DNA of 64,000 nucleotides from Davidsoniella eucalypti (taxonomy: Eukaryota; Ascomycota; Sordariomycetes; Microascales; Ceratocystidaceae), in assembly GCA_004009845.1 (NCBI GenBank), contig RMBW01000012.1, positions 310,001 through 374,000 on the forward strand, read 5' to 3'. Of the stretch, positions 21,985 through 33,845 are shown one piece after another. The position numbers were made by a program, and so were the translations under genes. The notes beneath the pieces are model-generated. The model was given only the letters and a program-made list of their open reading frames with translations. It was not told where the DNA came from and did not search any database. How positions within the stretch are numbered: position 1 is the stretch's first letter; every line of letters begins with the position of its first letter.

Positions 21985-24048
21985 CGTTGATCACCCTTCC
22001 GGCAGGCTGATATCGGGTCTGGCAACGGCTTCAAGACTAGCGGTCGCGCAGATGGACAGTAGATGGCCGGTATGGAGGATTGCGAACAAAATATGGCAGA
22101 ATCGCTGGCTACCGACTGTGATGAGAGGGGATCCTGAATCTAATCTTTCAAGCTCTGTAAGCCCTTTGTGTATAGAGCAAGTTGTGATGCTTTCATAGGA
22201 TTCCAAGAGAGCTTCTAGGCTCCAACAGTTAGTAGTTTGCGATCACAGGTTAGTTCGGCGCTATCATAGAAGTTACGCACAGTACCTGTCTATGATGCCT
22301 AAACCCTAATGGAGTGGTGGCGAGACAGTGGAAACATGAAAACAAATAAAAGCATGCTGTTTGCAAAAGCCTATTGCTTGGGAATATTGGATAATATTCT
22401 GGAATGCACGGAGTGTAATTGATTGTGTGCTGGCATTAAATCGACACCTAAACGGCTTATGTGATGGTATCTCTTTGGTGCACCACGAAACGAATGGCGT
22501 TTGAGGACATCGTCAATATGACGGCCTTTTACTTGCAGTAATCTTGGATTCGTTTCTATCGGCTCATAATCGGTCAATAGCCAGAACATAATTCTCCACT
22601 TTTTGTAGGGAGAGCTTGCTGAATAATGATATGCATCTACAAATCCTACAACTACCTGAAGTTTTTGAGGCAATTTTCACAGCACCTAATTACAACAACT
22701 TTATACATAACTATACAGTTTTAATACTAAAAGTATTGCTTGATCTTAGTGACTAGTGAGTCAAAATATAGCGTACATAGCGTAAAGAAAAGACGTTTCA
22801 AATGTTGATGTATAACCCTAGTGTTTATAGTATAACCCTAGTGTTTATAGTATAACCCTAGCTTCCTATCGATTGAAAAGACAACGTCCGTATTCATCTC
22901 TATAGACAAAGGAGTTTAGATTACTTATAATCATCATTCACACAGAGTCAAGATAAAAGTATCTTACTATCATACACAGAACGAACTTGGCCATGCAATA
23001 ATCAATCTACCCAATAGTAGAGCACATGTATGTAGACGATTAAGCAGAGTATGGCGAACATCAAGTACAGGAATAGTAACATTGTTCTTGGAAACTTCAA
23101 GGATCCCATTCCCCAACTAGAGTGAAGCCAGGATTGGGATGGAAAGAAAAAAGAATGTTCCTATCTCAGGACCTACAACATACCTAATAATATACAGTGC
23201 AGGAAGGGATGGCGCTTCGGATCCCTTTCAATTGTTAATGCCATGCACACATCATCATACGAGTTCGATCTTTGACCTTCCATGAGCCAAACAGTCTGAC
23301 CTTTGTTTGCCCTGCATAAAACAAAATATACCACTACAGGAATATCGATGTGATACGGCCATATTATCTTAGTTGTAACCATACACATGTTTAATATTTG
23401 GTCCGGTAGGATCAAATAGAAGACAAATAAAGAATACAGGACAAAGGCACCGGCTGAAGGATACCGAAAAGGCCCTATACAGTGCTCGATAGGACATAAG
23501 TTATACAATACTTCGTTGATAATGGTGCTATATATAGTAGTGATATGTAGTGGCCTAGGCGAGGGTAAGATGGTCGAGGTAAACAAAGAGATACATCATT
23601 CCGGCCATAGCATTATTCCATCAGTATCAATGCCATGCCTTGGGTGCATTGATGCTGATGCCCCGCCCCCCATCGCTTCAGATCAGAGGACAATGCCGTG
23701 CTGCTCCACGTAGAATACATGTTATCGTGACAATGGAAACTTTCTGCTAGCCAAAGCAACATGGGAATGAAAAAGCCAGTACAAACAAGATACATTCCAG
23801 TGTGATGATTCACCATGTAGAGTAATGTACCACTATAACCCCCTTGCCAAACTTTATGTAAGATTGATAGCATTGACATAACCCCGCTTAGGGCCCAGGC
23901 AGCATTTGCTACATGTATAAACAAGGTTCCAATGTCTGTAGGGCACAGGGGGGATTCTACATATAAAACAGAAGTGGGAAAATCTCATGTTTTGTCATGT
24001 ATCAGGGCCCGGCAAATTTGTACATCTGTACTGGTTGGAGGGGAAAAT
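21985..24048. other. Intergenic upstream of the F-box gene, no supported gene
   Basis: AT-rich DNA. Two adjacent minus-strand frames (23613-23924, 103 codons, and 23173-23586, 137 codons) are somewhat hydrophobic but show no domain. A 20-bp tandem repeat with AACCCTA motifs lies at 22811-22861. Confidence 0.45.
22811..22861. repeat. 20-bp tandem repeat containing AACCCTAG
   Basis: Two full copies and one partial copy of a 20-bp unit (TATAACCCTAGTGTTTATAG). Each contains AACCCTA, which resembles one unit of the telomeric C strand. It is in noncoding DNA. Confidence 0.85.
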
Positions 24049-24074
24049 ACATTGTACATATGTATGTACAATGT
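24049..24074. repeat. Perfect 26-bp inverted repeat
   Basis: The 12-bp arms ACATTGTACATA and TATGTACAATGT are exact reverse complements separated by TG. It lies about 145 bp from noncoding element copy A. It may be a protein-binding palindrome or a cruciform; no function is known. Confidence 0.8.
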
Positions 24075-24218
24075 ACAAATATATGGTAGAGATGAAGGTT
24101 GCGGAAGAAGAATTGCACAATGAAAACATATTAAGGCCTTCAAGGGCAAGATATAGTTGAAGGAGACATAAACATGAAGTAATATTCCATCTTAAGACAT
24201 ATGTATGATGACGAACCT

Positions 24219-24456
24219 TCCCTCCTACAACCCACCTTTGAGTTCGCGGTCCGTCCAAAGACGGATTTTCCCCCTTCGTGGGGGGTTTAAGAGCGACCGG
24301 GACATATTCCCAATGCTGCTGTCCATTCTCGGCTTCTTTCCCGACCTTTGTCGTTCTCGATGCACCGAGTCGTGAGGCCTTGAGCCCGACCTTTTCCCCA
24401 TCCGCGATCGCCGGTCTCCCGAGTCACTACACCTCAAAGCTTAGGGAGACACACTC
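24219..24456 (-). ncRNA. Duplicated conserved noncoding element, copy A (candidate structured RNA)
   Basis: Read on the minus strand, this block aligns along its whole length with copy B at 58288-58567. Shared segments occur in the same order: TGTGAGTGT; CTCGGG-GACC-GCGATCG; CTCAAGGC-TCAC and CGGTGC-TC; GAGAATGGACAGC; a shared ATATGT; GGTCGCTCTTAAA; GTCTTTGGAC; and an exact 15-mer GGGTTGTAGGAGGGA. The spacers vary, as in structured RNAs. One hairpin is a perfect six-pair stem, TCCGTC-TTTG-GACGGA. The block is more GC-rich than its flanks and has no shared reading frame. Which strand is transcribed is not known. It does not match U1-U6, 5S, SRP, RNase P or U3 as I remember them. A decayed repeat is the alternative. 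Confidence 0.45.
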
Positions 24457-27400
24457 ACAATCGACCCGCGTCACGGGAATCTTGTTGGTGTGCTTCTACC
24501 ATCGCACCCGGCTCGATTACGCCAAATTTCGTGCTGGACCGCCCGAATCCCGACCTCTTGGTGGCTCACCTGATAGTGAGGATGGTAGCTCTCCTCACAG
24601 CTTGGGTTTCTGAGGGTCAGCCTAATAAACAGTTACAGGTCCCTAAGATCTGTGTCGCCGCCTTTTTTATGCCGGAGGGACAACAGCTGTACAGCGCCCT
24701 CCAAAGCCAACACAGGCCTAACCAGCCAGCCTACGTGTGTTAGCAATGCTAGTTTTTGGGGGGTTTTCGCTATCAGCATGTCCCCACCGGGACCTTCAGT
24801 AAATACACAATACAATACAATATATGTATGATGATGAAGAAACGAATTCCAGGTCTGTATGCCCTGAGGACTTTAGTTTGTAGATCCCCAAGACACCATG
24901 ATGATTCATCTAGAAATTATATAGCACTTATTCATTCGTACATAACAATTTTATATATGTAAAGGTACACTGTACCACTCGTTTACTAGTGATGAGTGAT
25001 ATCTTCATAGCTCTATAGTTCCATAAGATTAATGAATTAAAAAAAAAACCCCCAAAAAATAGTGACGAGTGTCACAACCTGGATTGCTGAACATGGAATT
25101 ATAGGTTGCTATACAATCACAGCTAGATATTGATTCCCAAGAACTACAGTTGTATGAGCCCCTATTGGATGAGCCACCAGCCAAAACTACAGATCAGGGC
25201 AAAGAATGTACTTTGTGGCTTTTGGACCTGAGGTTTTGCCCATAATATGAGAGAGGGGGTGTCAGATCTGCTCTACTTCAGTTCGCCTTGATGCAGGTAC
25301 AGAACAGGGTCTTTTTGGGCGCAGTGCAGTAAGACATATTCCAGAGGCGTGTGTTGGCCACTTAGAAAGAGAGAGAGATGTGTGTTTTTTTTGTGCGGTG
25401 TATGTAATTTTAGGGTGCATACGCAAAGTTGATTTCCATTTGCAAGAAGTTGTTTGTCGGGAGTCGGTTGAGATAAGCTTTGGAATGAACCTGAAAATAA
25501 GGTGGCCTGTAGGTTGCCGTACAAGCTGATATGATGCGGGCTTTGGTGATAGCGATGGGCTTATTAGTTACACCATAGCTGAGATGTATTTTACCCCTGA
25601 GTAACACCGTTTTCTTCTTCTCATTTCTTAGAGTGAATGCTTATGATTAGGCAATTCGATATACAACTACGTGCTCGACAATAGATAATGAGCAATCCTA
25701 GCCCAATGCGAAGATCTGCTTTGCTAATGAAGCGGACGGACAATAGTACACATATACGTATACATGTAAACAATGACGCTACTTGGATGATGAAGTCAGC
25801 TCTGTAACATGTTGGCGAGTTCTTCTACTACTAGGTTAAGGCAAGGGGCCTAGAATCAACAAAGTGGCGTACAAGTAAGCACTGCCGGAGAACGGGCTTC
25901 GAGAATAAAACAGCGTTCAGTAGTCAGTAGATTTAGAGCCACCCGTTTCTAAGCAAACCATAGCGTCCTTTGGTTGGCTGTTAGTGCCTTTGGCTAGTGT
26001 CCATGAGAGCCGTTGGTGCAGTCGGCCGGGCCCCTATTCTAGGCCCTATTCGTACGGCTTAAAGCGACTGGGGTTATAGACCGATGCTGTATTGAGAACG
26101 ATGAGTAGTGAACTAGTCCTAAAAGGGCGTAGCATACAGTTCGCTTATTTGAAACATATAATCAATGCCCTGTGCAATACATCGCACTGTAAGAAAGTAG
26201 GTTGATAGTTGATATTTGTGTTGAACATACCGGACTATTATATACAGTGTGAATACTGTTTAAGAGTTACATAAGCATGCTAAGCATGCCACCCTTCGAT
26301 ATTCAGTAGTCGAGTCGACGGAATTTGAGACAAGCAATCTATGTCTATCAGTATATGTATGTACATACGAGATGTTTGCTGGCTATGGATCACACTCACT
26401 ATATACGGTGATATAATTGCATGTATGTATACGAATGCCAATAACGCCGGCAATGGCACCTACATTAGAAAGCCTAGATAAGCAAGCAATGGTTGTCTTT
26501 TATTGCGAGTGTGACTGGAATTGCAACAGGAGGAGGCTCTCACTCTATGGGTAGTTAGTATTGCTTTGCTTGTTGTTTCTAGTGCCTGGCCCCGCTCTAG
26601 GAATGAATGGCGAAGATTAAAAAGTCCAAGCACTGGAATGGACGGTGGGTGGTAGTATATGTCATGTAGAGCTGAAAGGAAACAATATCGCCCAACAATA
26701 TCTGTATAGAAACAAAGACATCACGCTGGCCCTGGGCGGTCACGCCTGTGTTGAACTCATCTATTTCAGCCTCTGTATCAAGTGAAATAGTATAGAGAGG
26801 CGAAGTCTAATTCTGTCACAAAGCAAACTCTTGTTTTGGGACATTTGCTAATCAAGGGGAAGAAAGAACAAAAAAAAAAAGTAGGCAACCCTCATTACTG
26901 AACCCTAAATAGACTACAGCTGTTGCTACATGTGATAGCTATCAGTAGGGTCCAACTTCTCTAATTTCAAGGGACCCTTGCCTGATCACAGTATGCAAGG
27001 ACAACTTCAGAACCACCCCTCTCTTCGCTATTCCTTCCCTTCTAGCCTTTTTAGTGCTCTAGTCCGTCTTTGTCCCCCGCCTACGCCAGCAGTACAGGTA
27101 ATCAATATATAGAATAGTCGACAGTGAAAGAGAAGAGAAGCACTACACGTACATATCATAGGTATTACGGAAGCTCATGAGGGGATGGACAGGCAAGTGC
27201 GTAGTGACTATCAATGTACCCTGATGTGGACACTGCAGCCCACTATAAATTGGTAAACAATGGAAACATCAACAATGAAGGAAAAAAACAAATAGACCTT
27301 TAGCACTGTTGAGAACGGGTCATTGCTTGCTTTGTAGTACTACTTTCTACTGTATGTAATGATATAGAGGTTCATCAATCCGCAGAGCTGCATTATTTTA

Positions 27401-28816
27401 TGCCGTCTACATCGTTGTTGTCGTCGTTGTCGTCGTGGGCCTGTTTAGCCCATAAGTTCAGACAGACCCTGCATGCTTGGTCTGCCCCTATCTTTGCCGA
27501 CTAGGACCGACCGTTAATTGAGCCACAAGACTTGTCAAGCAAGCATACAGATAGATACAGTACATGCTTGCCTGAATGGTGCCTGTCCTGGCTAGCTAGT
27601 CTTGCAGAAGATCTGTTAGTAGTAAGAAAGAAAAGAACGAGAGAAAGAGAGAGAGGGAGACGAAAAAAAGAGGGAAAGCTGGCGCTCTCTTTGCCCACCA
27701 AAATACTACAGCGGCTAACAGCAACTTCAGCAGCCATAGCCAAAGCTCCATCACCCACAATCCCCCATCCATCAATCCCTCCATCGACTCTACTCTTTGG
27801 CCGTTGGCTTTGTTCCCAGTTCTTCAGTTTCTGTCATTTCTCTGCCTTTTCTCCTACAACAACCCTTCAGCAGAACCGCAACAAACGACGCTGTAGATTG
27901 GCCATTGTAAGCTCATCATCTCCGTTTTTTTGCATCATCTACCCTTCAGTGTCAATCCCCTTCTTTTATTTTCTTTGACCAAAGCCAAAGAAAAATCCAC
28001 AGACCCCGAGAGCCACCAAGGCGCATTTTATCGCCTATTCCACCGCTGGCCTTCTGTGCCAAAGATAGCATCTCGCGAGCCCATCTCTCTATTGTGCGTT
28101 TAGCACTGCCGACCGATCGACCAACCGATGGTCTAATAGCTTTCACACTTCGATCCTACCCCGACAGCAACTGCAGATAAAATAGCTGTAATCACCACCA
28201 TAACCCTCTTCGTCTGTACTCGCCGGTCTTGATATCTATACATATATATACACATATTTGGTCTGCTCTACCAGAATTGCCTACTAGAACCTGGTGTTGC
28301 TGAGTCCACGCCGACCGTTCCTCTTTTGCACCTTGCAACGAACCACCAAGGGAACAAATCCAGGGCGCATTTTCTGCCGCAGCTTGATTCCAGCCTACCA
28401 GACTTCGCCTCACTGCAGCAATACAGCACCTTTTTTTCTTCTTCCCCTTCTTTTTTCTGGCTTGTTTGTTGTTGATTCACAACCCACAAAATCTCTGTCT
28501 ATCTCTTTGTCGTTCTACATCATCTCCTCGTCTTATCTTGCCGGCAACTCGCTCGTGAGCCTGGATTTTTGCTCATCGAACCCACCAAGCCGCCTGTCAT
28601 CTTCGCTCTTCGCTTCTGCGCGCCTGGTTCAGGAATACAAAAATACAGGGTAGCTGTACTAATAATACTAGCCTTTTGGCTTCCTCTTCTACTCCGCAAA
28701 AAAAAAAGCCACATCATCGCGCTGTGTATTTCCACTATCCTACCACTGCCGCCGCTATAATAACCTCTCCCCCATCACCACTCCTGCTTGCTCTCGAGGA
28801 GTAAGATTTGGAAGTG
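24457..28816. other. Long intergenic region upstream of cdc24
   Basis: No supported gene. The first 150 bp are GC-rich and may extend noncoding element A. The middle (24.8-27.4 kb) is AT-rich. From about 27.5 kb to the cdc24 start the plus strand is pyrimidine-rich with many short frames, which suits a long leader and promoter of cdc24. A small GTC/GTT microsatellite lies near 27410-27437. Confidence 0.5.
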
Positions 28817-31800
28817 ATGGCTCATGCCCCCCTCACCCGGAACGATACGGCTCCACTTCCTCTCTTCACGCGCGATAGGAAGAATTCAGTTGCTACCATC
28901 ATGAGCGCACCTAGAGCCAGCGCGCTATCGAGTGCTGCCTTTGGCGACTCAGACACTAGTCTTTCGAGCGGCGCCACTTCTGCCACCTCCGGAACCGTTG
29001 TTGCTACTGCCAACATCATCAACCAAAAGGCCGATGCCTCTCGTTCGCTCTACCAAATCTGCCTCTCTTTGAAGCAGCGCCTCGCTTTAGTGCCCGGATT
29101 CGAGCCCTATCTGGCACAGTTAGACCCATATGAGCCCGTCGACTCTTTGTGGGAGATCTTCCGTAAGGGAGTTCCCTTGATTGTGATCTATAACTCTTTG
29201 CAGCAAGGTGAAATCAAGATTGAAGACTCTGTTTCCTCCACCAAAAAACCCAAGATGGCAGTATTCCGCTTCATCCAGGCTTGTCTAAAGGAACTCAACA
29301 TATCATCTGCGGACTGCTTCGTTATCAACGATGTTCTTGGTAACGACACCACGGGCTTTGTCAAGGTAATTTAATTTGTTCATACTTTTATACCAAAACA
29401 AACACGCCATAGCATACAAATTCCAGCTACTAACATCATCATTCCCTTTGTCCGTAGGTCACACAAGTTGTCAACTATGTTCTCGATATCGCCGAGCAGA
29501 AGGGCCTTCTATACCAGCCCCAACCTCAACCATACCCCGAAGACGAAGCATCTGGAGGTGCGCCCGTTGAGGCCAGCAAAATGTCATACATTGACTATGT
29601 CATTCGTGAGCTTGTTGATACTGAGCGCAAGTATGTACAGGATCTTGAAAATTTGTATGACTTGAAGAATGCTCTGGAACAAAAAGGTGTCATTACTGGT
29701 GACGTTGTTCATTCCATCTTCCTCAATATCAGCTTGATTCTCGATTTCCAGCGTCGCTTCCTCATTCGTGTCGAGACGACGAACTCTATGCCTCAAGCGA
29801 ACCAACTTTGGGGTTCTCCGTTTACTTTATTTGAAGAGTCGTTTAAGATATATCTGCCTTTCATTGCCAATCAACGGAAAGCTGCTGAACATGCCAATCA
29901 GGTGTTTGATAAGATCCAACTAGCAGACCATCCTGTCGCCGTTGATTTTAACACTTTAGATGGATTCCTCTTGAAGCCTATGCAAAGATTGGTCAAGTAT
30001 CCTCTTCTTCTCAAGGTAATATCTACTTCTGTTGCTACATATAGGATGGATGAATTCTAACAAGACATATTGTAGGATCTTTTGAAAAAGAGCACAAATG
30101 AAGATATCAAGCAAGATCTTGCTAGCGGTATCAAAGCTGCTGAAAATGTTCTAACTAAGGCGAATGAGGCTGTTAATACCGACCTCTTAGATGAAGCACA
30201 CGAAGACCTCATGTCACGTGTAGATGACTGGAGAAGTCACAGGGTTGAGGACTTTGGTAAACTATTAATGCACGGCACCTATGCCGTTGTTACCGGAAAG
30301 AATGACCAAGAGCGAGATGTAAGCTTTTTACCACCCCTCTTAACTGGTGCTCAATCCGCTGATACCCAACAGTATGAAATCTATTTGTTCGAGGCTATTC
30401 TTCTTTGCTGTAAAGAAGCGTCTCAAAGCAAATCGAAAGACAAGAAGGACCGCACACGAAGTACCGGCCCGAAGCCTAAAAACAACAAGCATAGCAAATT
30501 ACACCTCAAGGGTCGTATTTTCATGTCCAATGTGACAGAAGTTGTCACATTATCCAAGCCCGGTAAGCCAATACATTCCCTTTAGTCTTATATCATGACT
30601 TGAATACTAACGTACCATGAATCTTTATAGGATCATATAGTGTTCAGATTTGGTGGCGTGGAGACCCAGGCATTGAGTACTTTACGGTCAAATTTGCAAA
30701 TGAAGAGCAACTCAAGAAGTGGAGTGCCGCCCTCGATAAGCAAAGAAAAGAGAACGATGCCAAGGCAACTGCTGTTACTGATGAAGCTGCTACAACTGAG
30801 TTCAACTGGATGCGCTCTCAAACCATTGAAAATCCCTACAAGGAAGAGGAGATCGAAGAGGAAGAGGAAGAGCTTGTCGCACCGACATATGGATCCCAAC
30901 AGTCTAGTGGCATGCTTTCTAGAAACACATCGAGTACAAATCTTCGTGCTCGCTCAGCTACCGGGGACAGTTCTCAGTCAAATGGCGGCGGAAACAGACA
31001 AGCGCCTCCTCGATTCCCCATGCCGACACAGTCTGGTGGTTTGAGCATACAAACACAGGCCCTAAATGGCATGACGAGAGTCGCTGCACCTTCACCTGGA
31101 GATAGAGGCGGCATGGACTCGTACTTCTCGCCTGTTGGTGAATCCCCAGTGTCCATGAGAACAAGCACAACTAGTGGCTCATTCCCCACTCCCAGTACTG
31201 GATATTCATCATTCCAGCGCACTGGCACCCCCCAGAGCAGTTGGGAAGACTCTAATCGCTACACCGCCCCTCCGGGACCCCGCGCTCCCTCACGAGATGG
31301 TAGTAACAGCCGAAGTTCGCGCGGCCCTACTCCGGTGAACGCTGCTTCCCAACGTAGCCGTTCGTACAGCACACCTGACTTTGCCAATCAACCTGGTATG
31401 AGACGGAACACAGCCGGAAACATCCCTCTAGGAATTCCCGCCGTACCTGGAATTCCAGCCCATCTTCATGATGGTGGTGGTGTGAACCGGTCTCAGAATG
31501 GATCTCCCCGCCAAGACCTACCGATCCGTACCAATACTGCCAGCCCAGGCATCACTGGTCAACAGTTCAGAGGCCACAACCACAAGGGTAGCTATGGTGG
31601 CCAGATGGGCGTATTCCCTACCCAGCCCGTCCATCGCCAAGGAACCCCAGGTTCTATGAATGGTAGCTTTTCTGGCGTTCCACCCGGCGCTGCCGATTAC
31701 CGTACAGTCTCGCCGCCTACCACATCTGCCGGACCTAATGGACCTGGCATTGGTAGCCCCGACGTGCCCAACTCTACACAGCTCAAGGTTCGCGTTAACT

Positions 31801-32078
31801 GTGATGGTAACACCTACTTCACACTTGTAGTCGGCTTCAACATCACATATCAGACCCTCGTTGATCGCATCGACGCCAAACTTTCTCGCTTCATGACCTC
31901 TACAATAGGCCGTGGACAATTAAAGCTACGGTACAAGGATGAGGATGGTGATTTTGTTCGCATCAGCAGTGACGACGATATTCAGATTGCCTTCATGGAT
32001 TGGAGGGAGAGCATAGGTGCACGGGATTCACCAGCAGGCGTTGGTGAAATTGATCTCTACTGCACTAGTGATTCATAG
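28817..32078 (+). CDS. CDC24: Cdc24, guanine nucleotide exchange factor for Cdc42 (five exons)
   Basis: Exons are 28817-29365, 29458-30015, 30076-30318, 30373-30562 and 30631-32078, giving 995 residues. Introns are 92, 60, 54 and 68 nt, all GT-AG, and the joins keep frame. In order: a disordered Ser-rich N-terminus; a CDC24 calponin-like region (about 75-180); a DH/RhoGEF domain (about 225-400) with PMQRLVKYPLLLK; a PH domain (about 405-550) with YEIYLFEAILLCC; a long Ser/Pro/Gly-rich linker; and a C-terminal PB1 domain (about 895-995) with an OPCA-type motif (YKDEDGDFVRISSDDD). It activates the Cdc42/Rac GTPases in polarity and hyphal growth; PB1 binds the Bem1 scaffold. The first in-frame ATG is 28817. 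Intron 3 has a length divisible by three and no stop. It is convergent with mrp10. Confidence 0.95.
30319..30372 (+). other. 54-nt phase-0 intron of cdc24 that stays open if retained
   Basis: It starts GTAAGC, has a CTTAACT branch-like site and ends CAG. Retention would add 18 residues in frame inside the PH domain, between ERD and YEIYLF. Conservation of the PH domain favours splicing. Confidence 0.7.
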
Positions 32079-33446
32079 GTGGCATTGAGGCACGAGCACC
32101 TATCTCATGTGCATTTACATTTCCTTTCTACGGCTTTTTTTCATTTCATCCAACGGTTTCTTTGGGGGTCTTTGCTTTCATTCTTTTTCCTTTTTTCTTC
32201 TTCTCCTTTGTTCCTTTGGGTAGGTGGGCGGTTATCTTTTTACGCATTTCTCGCATCAGATACTCGGCCCGCGCCACGACGTTCTCTAACTCTTGTCGTA
32301 TCGCATATCTTCCAGCTATGGTACTGGAAGAAAAAAGGCCTGTGTATATTTTTTTTTCTCTGTTTCCTTCTTCAATCTCTAAGAGCCAAGAGCCTTAACC
32401 CCGAAGTTCAGTTCTCTTGCTGAAGTTTCAGTTGCCTCCCATTCAACTCGCAATTTCTCCCCTATGTCACTATATCTTTATCTTGAACACTGGACATCTT
32501 CTTGGTAGTTCATCTATATTGCCAAGCAAATTCTATACTCGCCACACCACCTGAGAGTCTTGGAATTTTATCTTGCGTCTTCATATTATACAGGGGAATC
32601 CGGCGCATTATACCATCTTTTTCATTGTTCCTACCATCCCCCTTTTTTCTCGCATCTTCTGCTATTTTTCTATGTCATATTCGTTCTTTTTTTTAATCTT
32701 GTTTCATCTTTTCCTCGTGCCAATTTTTCTTCGTCTTGTATCCTCTTAGTCTTGCCCCCTTTCTTCTTTCTCTTCTCTTCCTACAGAATCGGGAGGAGCA
32801 TTCTTTGTCTGTTTGTCCTCTTTTATAGTAGAGGCTGGTAACGGTCTTGGTTATTTAGTTGCGGGCAATATTCTCGAGGATGTAAATAAAACCCCAATAC
32901 TATTCAAAACATATATCATTTCAATAATTGTGTCATGCATAAGAAGTAACAAGAATAAAGTATATGGATTTGTGCGAGTATTCATTCCAAGGTCACTTTA
33001 TGAGTAATTCATCTTAAAGGCGTTGAGGTTAGTTTGAAGGTGCGGCATATTGGACTTGACCTATTTATGGTAATATACAGGATGATGTACGTAGTTGCTT
33101 AGATTGCTATAGAGCTAAGATAGACCTTGCGATCAAAAAAATGCAAAGAAGATCAAGAGTATTACCTGTATGGTTGTGTTCTACGGATTTTATATGTATT
33201 TTTTTTTCGCTTATATAACAAGATGAAAAGAGAAAAAGTGAAGAGGAGAACTTAAAAAACAATGGTAGTATCGTCGGGTGTCGTGAAGAGGTAGATATTG
33301 TACACAAATGGATGATTTTGAAGCAACCGAGAAATAAACATGAGAAGAACGTAGACTGTGACACTTGACTTCTGGTGTTTCTATGCTTAAGGGTATTATT
33401 GCTGCTGATTGCTTTTGTTTTTTTTGTAGGTGTTTTTTTTTTCTTC
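32079..33446. other. Convergent region between cdc24 and mrp10, pyrimidine-rich
   Basis: From 32.1 to 32.83 kb the plus strand is unusually rich in T and C, with frames of up to 114 codons that are low-complexity Phe/Ser/Leu translations and not genes. It probably includes the cdc24 3' untranslated region. From 32.83 kb it becomes AT-rich up to the mrp10 stop. Confidence 0.5.
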
Positions 33447-33845
33447 TTAGTCCCGGAATCTCTTGCCCTTTTTGTAAGGTGTCGGGTTAACGTGTTTCTT
33501 CAATCTCGCAAGATGGGTATTGATGGCGTTGTGAGGAGGTTGAGCGGGTTTGCTTCCATCCATGCACTTTCGCAATTGCTGTTCCATGATAGCGCAGCCG
33601 GCTGTGTTGTAGCCAGCGGCAGCCCAGCAACCTAGAAGGAAGGCCAGTGTCGTTAGTTATCGACACTTATTGATCGTTCTTGTGGTGGATAGTGAAAGCT
33701 GTAGCGGGGGGGTAGCGGTATCTGGGTAGTGTATCGTACCAAGAACAGTAGCCATGACCTGTACGCAGTGAGGCTCTGGTCTAGCCTGGGGGTCCTTGAT
33801 CTGTAGCGTAGACAGAGGAGGTAGACGCATAGGCTTTCCAGGCAT
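33447..33845 (-). CDS. MRP10: Mitochondrial small-subunit ribosomal protein Mrp10 (mS37), two exons
   Basis: Exon 1 (33845 down to 33740) and exon 2 (33631 down to 33447) join to a 96-residue protein. The 108-nt intron is GTACGA to CTAG with an ACTAACG branch site. The start MPGKPMRLPPL is characteristic of the family. The protein has the twin CX9C pattern: CVQVMATVLGC and CAIMEQQLRKC. The intron falls just before the second cysteine, in the Gly codon. The C-terminus is basic (LARLKKHVNP, YKKGKRFRD). Mrp10 is a CHCH-fold component of the mitoribosome small subunit and an import substrate of the Mia40 pathway. No single open frame covers it, so ORF length alone would miss it. It is convergent with cdc24. 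Confidence 0.95.

Noticed and set aside
28522..28816. Cdc24 start at an upstream TTG (28808)
   Set aside because: The first in-frame ATG is 28817. Use of TTG is not needed and no upstream in-frame protein similarity is seen.
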